64,000 nt of DNA, from positions 189,908-253,907 of the forward strand of contig CAJJDN010000126.1 in assembly GCA_905182985.1 (NCBI GenBank), read 5' to 3'. The notes beneath the pieces are model-generated. The model made no database searches. It had not been told where the DNA came from and saw only the letters and a program-made list of their open reading frames with translations. Numbering within the stretch: position 1 is the first letter of the stretch; each line of letters opens with the position of its first letter. Below, in pieces: positions 46,964 to 59,675 of this stretch. Made by a program: the position numbers and the translations under genes. Source of the stretch: Paramecium sonneborni. Lineage: Eukaryota > Ciliophora > Oligohymenophorea > Peniculida > Parameciidae.

Positions 46964-49900
46964 ATGAGAACAAAGATTTTGCTCACAATTTTGTTCTTCT
47001 GCTAGTTGTTAACACTTGGTTCAGCTGTAGACTATTCAGTTAACCCTATAAATCCTGCTACTGGTGCTGATAAAGGAGAAAAGAATCCACCAGCTACAAC
47101 AGGATAATGCATCAATGGTATGCATTATGATGATTAATCATTTTAGGATTTGCATGGAATAACTAACTTTGTGTACCATGCATGTAGGTGAAGAATGGGT
47201 ATTGTACATGCACAAAATATGGTGGCTGCGATACAAAAGTATGTGATAAATCAATTCCAAATTGTCAAGTTTTGACTAATGGTTCTGACTCGTATTAAAT
47301 TAATTGTTATTAATAGCTACATTCTATTGAGAGCATCAGGATGTACAGAATATGTTTGGGGCGATTAAAATTAATCTGTTGTTTGTAAATCATGTTCACC
47401 TGGATATTTTATGGTTGGTATACTAAAATATAATTATTAAAAGCTGGAATTTGCGTAAAAGCAAATAACTGTGCTTAGATGAATTTAGTGACAGGTACTT
47501 GTGACACTTGTGTGGATGGTTATTATTTCACTTAAAATTATTAATTAAAGACACTTTAATCTTGGGATTACTATCAAAATATTAATGAAGTGATATGCAA
47601 TTAATGTCTAAATAATTGTAAAATCTGTACATCTGGGTAAAGATTTATGATATATTTATTATAGTTATACATGTGTTTAATGTAATGATGAATACTATTG
47701 GAGTCCCACATAATAAAAGACAGCTTTATCAAATTAGTTAAATGATTCATTAGCTGGATAATGTTTGGCTTGTAGTTCAAATATACCAAATTGTATTCGT
47801 TGTTAGAATTCAACAGTTTGTGATAAGTGCAAAGATGGTTTTTATTATACTGCTGGTTCAGATCAAACATAAAAGGGAACATGCACATAATGTATGAACA
47901 ATTGTCTCTAGTGTACAAATGGAACTACTTGTGATACATGCAATAAAGCAGGTGGTTATATATATTTACAAACAACTGACAATAATGTAAGATATATATA
48001 ATAATATTAATTAGTCATGTGCTTCATGTAATGCTAATAATGTAGGTTGTGCTTAATGTTCAGCTTAGGGAGGTCAATTGACATGTACATAATGTTTACC
48101 TGGATATGTATCTGATCCAAACAATATTTGTAAATTATGTGATGCCAATTGTGCTACTGGATCATGTTCTTATGCTAATGATTAAGTTTAATGTAGTAGA
48201 TGTAAAGATACATTCATTATAAAATAAAATACTACTTGTAATTCATGTGGAGTTGGATGCACTTCTTGTACATATGACTAAGGATAAACAACAATAACTT
48301 GTTAATAATGTTCAGATACTTATTATTTGGATAACAGTAACATCTGTTAATTATGCAGCAGTTAAATAACTGATTGTTAAAAGTGTTCATTTAATGTTAA
48401 TAATACTCCAAATCTTACATGCTAAACATGTTCAGCTACTACATAGAAAACTACTGATAATTTAAAATGTATATCGGCTCCTTAAGCTTGTATCGAATAT
48501 TCTGTTACAGATTAAGCAACTCCAGCAACCTGTTCTAAATGTAAAGATACCTATTACTTGGATACAAATACATGCAAATCTTGTGCTACATCAAATCCCG
48601 GTTTCTTGAGATGTTAATTTAACAACAATCAAGTGACTCCTATTCAATGCTAAGATCAATATTTCTTATTGAATAATAATTGTGTACCAGTTAAAAATGA
48701 CAATACATAAGCAACAAATCTTACATTATAAACTTGTCTAACTATTACTGATCCTACTAATGATCAGAAGAGTTATTAATGTCAAACTTGTTTACCAGCT
48801 GCCTTAGGAGATAGTCCTCCTTAAACTGGTGTTTGCTCTTATTGCAATTGTAATAATGATGCTAAAAATACTGCCAATTGTACTGCTGCTGTTGCTTCAC
48901 AAAAATCTACTGTCACTTGCACAGCATCTAATTTAACTTGTTTACCAGGCTTCCTAAAGAGTGGTCAATCATGCCTTCCATGCTCTCCTGTAGCTGTTAA
49001 TCCTATTGATACCTAGAAGTATCAACTTTGCTGCGGATTAGGATTAATTTATTCATCTGGACCAGATTAATGTACTGCTTAAACTGTTACTGGCGCAGCC
49101 TAATGTATAGCATCTTATTCTGATAATCCATGCATGTGTGATGTTGGTTATTATAAAACTGGTACTACTGCTGCAGATTACCAATGCAATAAATGTGCTG
49201 ATAATTGCGATAAATGTACAAGTACAAATACATGTGATACTTGTTCGGTTAATTACACAAAAATCACAATTAGCAGTAATGAATCCTAATGTGTTTAAAT
49301 TAAATGTCTTGCTATGAATTCTACTACAGGCTGTACTTATTGCTAATATGGTTTCTACCTATAAAAAATTAATGGAGTTAACTATTGCTTATAATGTTTG
49401 TCTCCACTTACAAATGTAATAAATATAAATTATGAAATTATAGTCTATTTGCAGACAATACCTTAACACAGCGCCTACTGTAACAGTTACCCCAACCCCT
49501 GCAGTTGTAATTTAAAATAGTCCATCCTATTTATGTTCTAATGGAAATTATTGGAATGGATAATATTGTTCTCCATGCAAATCATTATAATCTGGTAATG
49601 GATATTGTGTATGTTCAACTTACATGGATTGCCCATCCATTGTTTGCAATTCTGGATATGCTCTAGTTAAAGGGTATCTAAAATATTATTAAATTATAGT
49701 GCCTGTGTACCAATTCCTGATGGATGTACTACTTACTAAATTAGCAATGATGGTACAACTCTTATTTGCACTGCATGTAAAGATTCCTACTCACTTGTCT
49801 CAAATGTTTGCTTGAAAACTTAAAATTGTTAATAATTCAGCAGTACTACTGGTAATTGCATATAATGTGCCAATGGTTACTATCTTAATTGGTAGTATAA

Positions 49901-51474
49901 TACTTTTGTTTCCCAAGGAGTACAATAAGGAGATACAATTCCATATTTCTTTAACTTCCCCTCTTAATGTACTTAATGTGACATTTCTAATTGTTTAACA
50001 TGTACAGGTCCCAAAGTTTGTGCAACTTGTGCACAAGGATATTACTGGCAAACATCACAATATCTTTAATAATCAAGTAATGGAAGTCAAGGAAGTTGCC
50101 AACCATGTATGTAGGGATGTCAAACATGTACTAATAATCAATCATGTTCTACTTGTTATCCTGGATATTATATGGTCTTCCCATATTCTGGAATCAACTA
50201 TTGCTAACTTTGCTCAACCCCCATATCCAATTGTTTGACTTGTGATAATAGCACAACACCACCTCATGCTCAATCATTAGTTCCAACATGCAGATCTTGC
50301 TCAAGTGGATATTACCTTTATAATGGAAAATGTGTTATTTGCCCAGCTGGATGCTTAGCTTGTGATGGTGATAACAGTTGCACATAATGTGCTTCATAAG
50401 GTTATGCATATGATTCAACAAATAAGAAATGTTCTCTTTGTTCATAAATTACAGGATGTACTTAATGCAGTTATAATGGTACAACATTAACTTGTTCTAC
50501 TTGTGCAGATTTATATTACCGTAGCGTAAATAATAACATTACAACATGTGCATTGTGTAGCGTACCAGTTAATTAATAAGCTGCCACAAACTATTTAAGA
50601 TGTACTTCAGCAACAAGTCCAACTTAATGCAAAGAGGGTTATTATTTGAATGGATCAAGTTGTACTCTAATAAACTTAACTTTACATTGTTTAACATTTG
50701 ATAATAATGGAAACTGTACATCTTGTGTTAATGGATATATAATAGTAGGTAATTCATGTTAATAATGCATATCAACAAATGCATAATGTATAAAATGCTA
50801 AGTAATTTCTGGAACTGGAACAACAGCTAATTTATAATGTGCTGCTTGTTAATATGGATATTATTTGACATCAACTTATGGCTGTACAGCTTGTGTAAAA
50901 GCCGATGGATGTGAAGCTTGTAATTCTTCTGGATGTGCATCATGTCTTTCAGGTTACTATCCTACTACTGTTTCTACAGATAGTAATAATTCTACTGGTA
51001 GTAGTGTCTCAAATAATACTGTAAATTGTAACAAATGTGTTTCAAATTGTTAAGTATGTTAATAAGCAAATGTAATCATTTTTATTTATAATTTTTAGTC
51101 TTGTACCAAATGTAATGATGGTTATTTCCTTATCACTACAACATCTTCTGGAACTACTTCTGTAACAACTAGTAGTTGCTATGCATGTTAACCAGAATGT
51201 TAGACATGTGTTGCTCCTGGCACTACTTGTACATCTTGTATTACAGGATATGTGTTCTAAAATGGAGGTTGTGTCACTTTAGCATAAGCCAATTGTTTCA
51301 GCAATGGAAGCAATGGTTGTGAAGTCTGTAATTATGGCTACTATTTAAATAATGGAGTATGCTACTAATGTGTCAATCCATAATCAGATGTATTTATTAT
51401 ATCAATCTCTTTAGTTTCTATGTACAAATCCAGTCGATAACCTTTTCACATCTGTCACACCAACCACGTTATGA
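46964..51474 (+). CDS. Large secreted cysteine-rich (furin-like repeat) protein
   Basis: Starts MRTKILLTILFFCQLLTLGS, a clear signal peptide. The rest is roughly 1400 residues of dense Cys repeats of the CxxC...GYY type (for example CSSCKSSNVCATCAQGYYWQ-like units), as in growth-factor-receptor/furin-like Cys-rich domains, which are very common in ciliate surface and secretory proteins. Many short introns interrupt it; one is 47118-47146 (29 nt) and the last is about 51391-51415. The reading ends FTSVTPTTL at TGA 51472-51474. I see no C-terminal TM helix or GPI-like hydrophobic tail, so it may be fully secreted or a secretory-granule or matrix component. Confidence 0.8.
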
Positions 51475-51543
51475 AAAATTTAAATCATATACAAAATAAT
51501 TATATTTTATTTCCAATTCATATTTTATATATAGATATATCTC

Positions 51544-51800
51544 TCACCATCTCTCCTCAAATATTACACGAGAAGGCTTTGGATTCTATATCCAATTATG
51601 TCTATATAATGTTGTTCTTTATGTTCCTGCTATTGAACTAAAACATTATCTCATCATCATTACCTCTCTCCAAATATATACCATATTGCTGCTGCTGTCA
51701 AAATGTTTAACTTTCCTATTCTATTTGTCCAATACCATCCTCTCTAAGCATAATATACTACTGCACTATTTTAAAATCTGGCAATTAAATTTGTATTCAT
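51544..51800 (-). CDS. Small membrane protein, possibly mitochondrial
   Basis: Two exons; the 26-base intron 51638-51663 leaves 76 residues, ATG 51800 to TGA 51544-51546. The product MNTNLIARFQNSAVVYYAQR is amphipathic and Arg-containing with no acidic residue. It is followed by a Trp-rich hydrophobic segment (WYWTNRIGKLNILTAAAIWY) and a polar Arg-rich tail ending FEERW. The size and layout resemble small accessory subunits of respiratory complexes, but this is only an impression from composition. It converges with the large Cys-rich gene across about 70 bases. Confidence 0.55.
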
Positions 51801-52496
51801 TCAAATTTTATATTTATAATAATAACTTTTTATTTCAATTTTTACTATACATATATTTCATAAAAATACAATTTCTTTTCTTATTCCCATTCTCTTCATT
51901 ACACACTCTATCTACTTCTATAATCAATATTCTTCTCAAATTAATTACTAATTTACACTTTTCTTAATTTAAGAGTTTTAGAATATCTAATTTCTCTACT
52001 CTTTTATTTTAATTTATTGATTAATAACTAACAAATTAATTATATTATTAGATTTTCAATAATTATACTTATTAAGTTGTTTTTATTGGATATATTCATT
52101 AATAAAAAATATTTTCAATCAAATTTATTTTTTTTATCCTCAAAATTACAATCAAAAAATTAAATATCTTAATAAAAGATATCTCAAAACTTGTTTTATT
52201 TTTAATTAATCAAAATTTAATTATATCAATTCAAGAAAATTCAATTAGCGCCTTTTTTGTAAACTAATTGATTTTAAACATTTATTAAACATTAAATTCA
52301 ACTCTGTGATAAAATATCTCTTCCAATTAAATTTTGTTTGAAGTTTTTCTCTCTGTAGAATTTTTTCATAAAAATAATATTGTTAAATAAATTTTTGTCA
52401 GATAGAACTTATAAATACAATATAAATACAAATTTTGAAAATTTGAAAAAACATTAGAATACCAATCCAATTTTTACTTCTCTCGTAATAATATTT
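51801..52496. other. Intergenic, very AT-rich
   Basis: About 700 bases of AT-rich sequence with T and A runs. I see no convincing frame on either strand and no repeat. Confidence 0.45.
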
Positions 52497-52991
52497 ATGG
52501 AAAATTCAAATAAACCATTTGTTTTTTGTGATATAAAACTAAAAATTATTGAAAATAAATTGTTGTCCTTTAAAAGCAATAGAAATAATAAGGATGATAA
52601 AGTGCATAATGCAATTCTTGATTCTCTTATATAAAATATTTGATTAGAATAAAGAATCTCGCATAATACTTTTTAAAAACCTAGTATTACTGATCAGAAT
52701 AATTAATTGAGAAATTTAAACATGCTTAAAGGTGTCCTTATTTAAACAAATAAAGAAATTTTGAATTAAAGGAATTACAGAATAGATGTTTTTATAGAAA
52801 AAATGCTGTATAAATTTGTTTAGGTATTTGATAAATATAGGAAAAATCATGAGTCTTTTCATTTGTTTAGTTTTTTGATAATCTTTTTGGCCAAGGAACG
52901 TTTGAATCGTAAAAGGTTAAGCTAGCTCATTGTATTAGGCTTAAATTCCAAAACAAAAAAGTTTTAAGTTTCTACTACATTGAGCGGTTGA
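52497..52991 (+). pseudogene. Plus-strand frame with one in-frame TGA
   Basis: 165 codons from ATG 52497 to TGA 52989-52991, interrupted by a single TGA at 52641-52643 (codon 49). No short GT...AG intron can remove it. The translation is Asn/Lys-rich, then LLYKFVQVFDKYRKN-like and a hydrophobic stretch. It overlaps a minus-strand frame (52859-53080), and at most one of the two can be a normal gene. Either a decayed gene, an undetected base error, or chance. Confidence 0.25.
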
Positions 52992-53080
52992 CGAATAATG
53001 ACTGTTTGTGGTTCTTCAGAATTTTTATCATTCTCTTCATTTTAATTTAAAATATTTGGGTAGTCTTGGTCTTTTTTCAT
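52859..53080 (-). CDS. Minus-strand ORF, possible gene fragment
   Basis: 73 codons, ATG 53080 to TGA 52859-52861. MKKDQDYPNILNQNEENDKN leads into NFFVLEFKPNTMSQLNLLRF and RSLAKKIIKKLNK, with sensible polar and hydrophobic alternation. The basic segment is reminiscent of the stretch ahead of the first TM helix in ciliate potassium channels, but no channel sequence follows. It may be a relic of a larger gene or a small hypothetical protein. It overlaps the plus-strand frame at 52497-52991. Confidence 0.3.
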
Positions 53081-53675
53081 TGGCAAATATAAATTTACAG
53101 AAATGCTAAGCTTAAATAAATTATTATTAAAATAATTAATATATAGATTATATTATTATCTTAAACTTATCAATTTCAATAAAGAGTTGTATTTGGAATT
53201 CTATTACATAAATTCATCTATATAAATTAAATAAGAAAAATGAACATATATAAAGAATTGATATAAAATGTTACTATATTCTTGAATTTTTAACAATAGT
53301 TGAAATCCAAATTGATAATTTTTAAGTTCATGCTAATTAATCCAAAATGCCATTAAATAAGTAATTCTTTAAAAAAAAAAATAAAAGAAAAAATAAATTA
53401 TTCATTTTTACAAATTTTTATATCAATTTATTTAAAAATTTTTTAAGTTTTGGAAAGCTGTGGAAGCATTCTTTTTCAATGATTATAAAAGTTAAGAAAT
53501 AATCAATTTTTGGGTAAATATTAATATTTAAAAGAAAGTCTAACTGGAACTATGAGTATTTATTTATTTTACTTTTTAAGATACAATAAACTTATGATAT
53601 TATAATATAATTATATTATATATAAAGTTTATGAATAATGACTAGTGACAAAGACTAACATAAAATTTAATAGTA
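53081..53675. other. Intergenic, very AT-rich
   Basis: About 600 bases at the 3' side of the CNOT11 gene. It is AT-rich, with T/A homopolymers near 53370-53400 and palindromic TATAATATAATTATATTATATA at about 53600. No gene was seen. Confidence 0.45.
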
Positions 53676-54480
53676 TCATTATGTTTAAGGTTCTTAACCT
53701 TTGACTAATTTGAAAAGTTTAGATACATCACTGACTTTAGAGAATTCAATGCAAAATGCTTATAACTAAGTATTATAGATTCTTACATCAGTCAAAATAT
53801 CTTTGATGGTGAATGCTTTTAATTTGAACATTTATTAGATAAAAACAGAGACAAAGCGAACCAATTTGTTTTATTATTATTTTTCCTATGATTAAGTATA
53901 TTTGAATTACTTTAATGTTATTACAAAAGTCTATGCAATAGTTAATATATTGAGTGATATATTCTTATGGTAATTTGAGTTTTCCATATAAGTGAGCAAA
54001 CAATTCAAGGGTATTTTAAGTTACTTCAATTTAGAAGAAGACTTCTAAAAATCTAAAATTTGTATGGAGTTAAAAGTATACTCTTCAAAGCCATCTAGAT
54101 TGCATATTTAAATCAAAAGAAAATGTGCAATATCATTATTTTTATCAATTATGATAGGTAATCTCTAAGAAGTAAATCCACAATTTTTGAGTAAATCTTT
54201 TTCATTAGAGAGATAATCAAATAAAAGCTAGATAGCAATAGAGATTATAAAATACTCTTTTTTCTTGATCACTTATTCCTGTTATACATGCTTTTTATAT
54301 GATTTCTTTAACCTGACTTAATTTATCTTGATTGATTTCAAGAGTATAATTCCATAGTAGATTGATCATAAAGATATTGTCATTGCATAAGAATTCAGAT
54401 GATACAATATTCGGAATGGGTCTAATATAATCTGTTTAGTATTAAGCACAATCAATATTAAGTGATTTTATTTTATCCAT
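53676..54480 (-). CDS. CNOT11: CCR4-NOT complex subunit 11 (C-terminal domain only)
   Basis: Two exons; the 28-base intron 54228-54255 leaves 258 residues, ATG 54480 to TGA 53676-53678. It matches the conserved C-terminal domain of CNOT11: TDYIRPIPNI, VKEIIQKACITGISDQEKRL, NCGFTSQRLPIIIDKN, LNCLLTYMENS, and near the end KLVRFVSVFIQQMFK and LQAFCIEFSKVSDVSKLFKL. CNOT11 docks with CNOT10 on the N-terminal part of CNOT1 in the deadenylase complex that starts mRNA decay. Animal CNOT11 is roughly twice as long; the N-terminal domain is missing here. A plus-strand frame over the same bases is a shadow. Confidence 0.88.
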
Positions 54481-54509
54481 ATATGAGTGTATGAATTAAT
54501 AATAAATAT

Positions 54510-55724
54510 TCATGTAGGTATAAATGATTATTGAACAGTTAGATTCGAAAATGCATTTACAGATACATTCATTATAGGTAAGAAATTCCATCCTTCAAGA
54601 TTGATTTTTTATGGTAATTGAGATTCTTAAATGTTTATTGGAACTTGGCAAACTACAGGAACTGATAACCAAGTTAAGAAGGCATCCTAAAATAGTATTA
54701 TTTTTATACAGCAATAGCCTCCATTTATAAAAAGTATTAATTTCTTATAGCACTAGTTTTTATAGTGGCTCTAAGATTTTTAGGTATTTCTAATGAGGCA
54801 TTTTATCTTTCTAACTTTTAACCAGCATTCACTCCTCCAAGATTCTATTAAAAAACTTTACTAGTTTCTATAATTCTTTCAATTTCATCATCATCTATAA
54901 ATGTTAATTTATTTATTAATCTAGCTTCTACTCTACTAATTGATCTTTAAGAACGTGTATTATCTAATGTATATTCAATTAACATTTATTCTCCTGGAAT
55001 TAAATTGTTTTTATTTAATTTTAAGGATAGTTCTACTGTTCCTCTATTTAAACATAAATATTAAACTATATTTCCTTCACATTATCTAAATTATTCTCCT
55101 TCTTAAGATATTCTTCCATTTATATAAACATCACAACTCTCCATCATTAAAGTACTAGCTTCATCAGGTAAATCTATTCTTAATGTAACTTTGTAACTAC
55201 ATTTTGCTTATTTCAATCCTATTTCTAATTTAATCAATACCATCTTCACTTTTGTATGAAAAACTACTAGACATATTATATTAGGTCGGTATGTTAAATT
55301 AAAACTTATAATCTCCTGGTCTCACTTATCCTGTGTATAATTCTTATGTGTATATAAAAGATTCATGAGTTCCATAATGTCTAATAACTCGATACATTAT
55401 ATCACCATTAAGCTCATATTTTTTTTGAGTCTGCTTAGGTTATCTAATCGGGGAATCTAGAGTAACTTGAATCCGTTAGGTTTTTTCGATTAGTTTTTCA
55501 GGAATCATTTAAGGATTACTTTAATCATAAGGTATCTTAAAGTTTCAAATCTACATAAATACCTATCTTTTTTCTATGATCTTTGAATACATTTTAGTTT
55601 AGAAAGTTAAAACTATTTATGCTTTTGGTATTTCCTCAATAATTCTGACAAAGCATTCTCCTCTTATCTAATCTCCTGCTAATGTCACTGGATCAAAAAA
55701 CTTAAATAAAACATTCTTATTCAT
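54510..55724 (-). CDS. Arrestin-like protein
   Basis: Four exons; introns 54687-54709, 55219-55240 and 55536-55562 leave 380 residues, ATG 55724 to TGA 54510-54512. The N-domain starts KNVLFKFFDPVTLAGDQIRG and has GQVRPGDYKFQFNIPT. Next come GLKQAKCSYKVTLRID, the typical crossover before the C-domain, then LKLNKNNLIPGEQMLIEYTL and IRNQYFLQMEAIADAFL. Arrestin-fold proteins act as adaptors in receptor and membrane traffic. An earlier ATG at 55766 is in frame but would overlap the 3' end of the upstream gene, so the inner ATG was chosen. It starts 26 bases after the upstream stop. Confidence 0.85.
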
Positions 55725-55749
55725 TAAACTAATTAAAGATTTAATTTAA

Positions 55750-57232
55750 TCATTAATCGTAGTCATTTAGCTCATTAAGAAACTGTTAGGCTTGAAAACA
55801 TATTCTTTCTACGTTAGAATCTCTACTCAAATTCTCAAGTTTCAAAAATACATTCTTTACATAAAAGTACTAATGTACTTTTCTCTCAAAATCAGTTGAT
55901 TAAAATTATCGCATTATCATTACCAGTGCTATCATATCATGTTAATAATAAATACTTTCAATAGATAATAAAACTATTGTATTGTCTATATCATCTAAAC
56001 CTGAAATCTCATAATCTAGTAAACCTAAGTCAACCATTATCAAGAGTTAATTCTTTGAACAAATTACTAAAAAGTTTTTAAATGCTTAATATAATTCTCT
56101 TCTAACATCTACAACATCATTTTCTAAAAGATCAAATACTACATCTAATATTTTTTAATTCGAAATAATTTTATCCAAATTCAAATACGAAGAGGCCATC
56201 AAATTATTAAATATCATACTTCCATAAATCCTATAATAAGTAAATTATGTATTCTTAAGTAATTTATAAAGTGTTTCTATAATTCCTAAATCCAACATTT
56301 TTTAACATTCATCCAATTCAGATGTAAATGATAAATTCACTAAAATTGATAAAGAGAGTTTTGAAATGTTTTTATCCTTATTTTAAATTAAATTCATAAT
56401 AGATTACATTACTCTCATTGTTAATATAAATTATATATTCTATATATTTCTACTAGCATTCTCAAGGATCATTAAACCTTTCTCTTTTACTAATTAAATC
56501 ATAAATATCATATACATTTATTATCTGAATTTTCAATTAATTTTGAGGCAATTCGTAATATTGCTATTACTTAATTATCATCATCTATACTCTTTGTAAT
56601 ATTTGCTAATATTCTTAATGCTTTATCATTATTCTTATTCATTTAAAGAGACTTTAAAACACTCTCTATTATATCATATTTAGAGTATTTTGGTGAATGT
56701 AATTCTACTAATTAATTTAAACCGCTCAATCCCTATTAACAAAATTTTCATTAATTAATACATTTTCTCTCAATATATTAGAATCTGAATCTATCCAAGA
56801 TTTATATATTTCACAAACTTAATCAAAATGTTCATTTACATATACTCTTGGCTTTTTTTATCTAACTAATTATCTAAAACAATTTGCTGCTTTTGTAGCA
56901 ATTATGGAATACTTAGGATTTGAACCTAAACACATTGAATTAACCAAAGTTTTTATTATTTTCAAATGTTCTGCCCATTCACAAAATTAAGAAGGATCAT
57001 TCATAGCTGTCTATTAAACATCATCTAAAATTTATATCATTATTTAGTATTCCTCATCGTTCAATTCATAATATCTCATCAACTTATCTACTATATCAAT
57101 TAATTATTCAATTGGATAATGTTTTGTTGAGTTTGTTACTAATCTTTTCAATTTAAATGTCTATTCTAAAGTTTACTTTCGTAATTCTGAATGAAAGTTC
57201 TCTCTCATTGCTCTTAGTCTATTTGAACTCAT
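55750..57232 (-). CDS. Importin-alpha-like ARM-repeat protein
   Basis: Three exons; introns 56490-56515 (26 nt) and 56733-56761 (29 nt) leave 475 residues, ATG 57232 to TGA 55750-55752. The basic N-terminus MSSNRLRAMRENFHSELRKQ resembles a short importin-beta-binding region. ARM repeats follow, such as ALRILANITKSIDDDNQVIA, LSILVNLSFTSELDECQKML and ESIYYQHDMIA. The usual Trp/Asn ladder of importin-alpha is not evident, so cargo binding may differ. Predicted role: nuclear import adaptor or a divergent ARM scaffold. The arrestin-like gene follows 26 bases downstream. Confidence 0.7.
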
Positions 57233-58584
57233 TTTCGAAGAAAATTATTAAAAATTCTAATTTAGAAGGTTCTATAATTTACAATTAAAATAAAATATAT
57301 GCTCCTAATTATTTGGTTACTTTCTAAAATATTATCCATTTTATCATAATATATTTTATTATCTAAAAATATTATTGCTCTTGAAGAATCAATTAAGGAA
57401 AATCGATAAAAAGATTAAATTTTATAAAACTTACTAAAAATTAGTACAAATTTTACCCATAATTATTAACAACCATCGAATTTTTATATGAATGAAAATC
57501 AATTATATATACAAATCAAATTATTTATCAACATAACATGCGAACCTCTTTAGGATATATAATATTTATAATATTTTAAAGCAATTTCGAGATGTTTAAA
57601 TAAAAATTATAAGAATCTGTATTTTGTTAAAATTTATTATGGAATTTATAAAACTTATTGTATGTATAAATAAAAAATGGATATTTAAATCAAAAGAAAT
57701 TTTGAATTTTTCTAATATTTATTCAGGATTTAATAAGGAATTTAAGTTTATAAGATTCTACAAACTTAAGTTTTATCTTAAAATTTTAAATATAATATCT
57801 GTGAAATTTTCAATTAAATTTTTAACCTAAAGAAGTACAAAGATGAAAAAACCATTAAAATATCTTATAATAAGGAGATACTGTTATTATAGTCAATCAT
57901 TGTCGAATATCAAATTTATTAATAAATCGAAAAACATTATTAAATATCATATTCTATAAAAAATTAAAAGTTAATATAATTTATTAACCCTTATATCATT
58001 TGAAGAGTTCTTTTATTTCTATTCAATTTTTTTATTACTCTTTTGAAAAAAATCTAATAAAGATCCTTAAGTACTTTTATTTTAAATAATTATTTTTGTT
58101 GTATGTTAGGAATTAATCTTTAATCTTTAAACTGATTGATATCTTAATATATTATTGGGGTTTTAGTTGGTTATTAATTATTTGGTAAATGATAATCTAA
58201 AAATATTTCAAATATTATAAAAAACTTAAATTAAACAATAGATAATTAGCAAATTTAAATATCATAATTATTTTTGATTATCTTATTAGTTTCTAAATAA
58301 TTTTCTACTATATAATTAAACTAATTTATTGATCTTACTTAGAAAATCAAATGAAAAATATAAATTGAATTAAATTATTTAAGATATAGCCTTAATCAAT
58401 TATATTTTATTCTCTATTTTTAATGATTTTGAGTTAATATTTTACAGATAAAAATCTAAAAAATTAGAATTCTAATTAATATTACTAATTTGATATATTT
58501 TTGTAAATTCTATTAAAAAAAGAGTGAGAATAGATTTAATAATATTTTTCTATATTTTAATATATTTTAACGTGTTTTATGTTT
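57233..58584. other. Long AT-rich intergenic region
   Basis: 1.35 kb between the 5' end of the importin-like gene and the 3' end of the next minus-strand gene. A TGA-free plus-strand frame of about 140 codons starts near 57624, but it is low-complexity and Ile/Lys/Phe-rich with no family match. I do not call it. Confidence 0.4.
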
Positions 58585-59591
58585 TCACATATGTTCTCCT
58601 CCAATTGATGCCATTAATTGATACATAGCTTATTCCAATTCCATCATAGCCTTTTACATGGAAGGATCAGAAAAATAGGCTAGAGAATAAAAATAATAGT
58701 ACCTTGATTTTATAACATTTTGATCATGTCCTCTTCTTCAATTTCAAATTTCTCATATACATAATCACCTAATATAGTATTAATTGCTAATGGTATCAAT
58801 TATTAAGTTTCTTGATTTTCCTGTATAATAATTAACAAAATAATTACAGATAAATTTGCAATAATATCTTTTAATTCTTAGGGTTATTTTTTTAATTATT
58901 CTACCTAGAATTGAATTATTTTTTTCAATTAATCTTCATTAATATTTTTAGTGGGTGGAAGTGAATCTTTGATTTTTTATCTAATGGAGGCTTAAATCAT
59001 GAAAAATTATTAATAGAATCCTCTTTCCATTAAGGACATCACACTTTCTTGAAATACATCTTCTGAAATATTTAAAAATTCACAAATTTCCATTTACTTT
59101 TTCTCTAATAAATTTTCCACTTATTCATTATAATCTAACACCATTTATCTATATTAGGCTTTATTAGATTTTCTGATTTCTCTTCTTTCTAGAAGATGTA
59201 ATAGTTATTTTAATACTTTTTCTATTATCCAAAGTTATTTAGCTGAATTCCTCTTTTGCTAAATCTAATGATTTCTCTAATATTTATGTAATAGTTGTAA
59301 TAGAAATCAATTATCCTTATCTTTCAACTTATATTGATCTAACAACTTGTTAGAATTATTGATCATAGCCTTCAGTTTTAATTACTTATGGGGATTAATT
59401 GATTGAATTGATTTACGGAACATTTTATTTTATTTGATTAATTTTTGGTTATTCTGTTCCTTCAGGGTGTTTAGATTTTCTAAGTAAATCTTAAAAATAT
59501 ACATCAAATATAAAATGCCAACAATTGTGGCTAATCCAACACCACCAAAAACTATTATTTGATTTTATTTTTTTGATTAGATTGAGCCCAT
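58585..59591 (-). CDS. Membrane-anchored helical protein
   Basis: Four exons; introns 58680-58702, 59189-59216 and 59480-59502 leave 310 residues, ATG 59591 to TGA 58585-58587. A single TM helix lies near the N-terminus (IIVFGGVGLATIVGILYLI). It is followed by a polar Gln-rich linker and a long charged helical region (QAYRQMVLDYNEQVENLLEK, DQLKKIIQFQVEQLKKQPQE), then NTILGDYVYEKFEIEEEDM and the C-terminus ELEQAMYQLMASIGGEHM. The topology suggests an organelle-anchored cytosolic protein. No family was recognised; it is clearly coding, because three introns restore one frame. Confidence 0.65.
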
Positions 59592-59675
59592 AATTAAATT
59601 AATTTAATACTAAATTTATTTATTTTCAATCAATTAATTCTCTCATCTTATTTTTTTATCTTATCCAATAATTGA

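Noticed and set aside
53638..54402. Plus-strand frame of 254 codons resembling a membrane protein
   Set aside because: The minus strand encodes CNOT11 with clear family motifs in one spliced frame.
57624..58046. TGA-free plus frame of about 140 codons
   Set aside because: Low-complexity Ile/Lys/Phe content, no family match; plausible by chance in AT-rich DNA with one stop codon.
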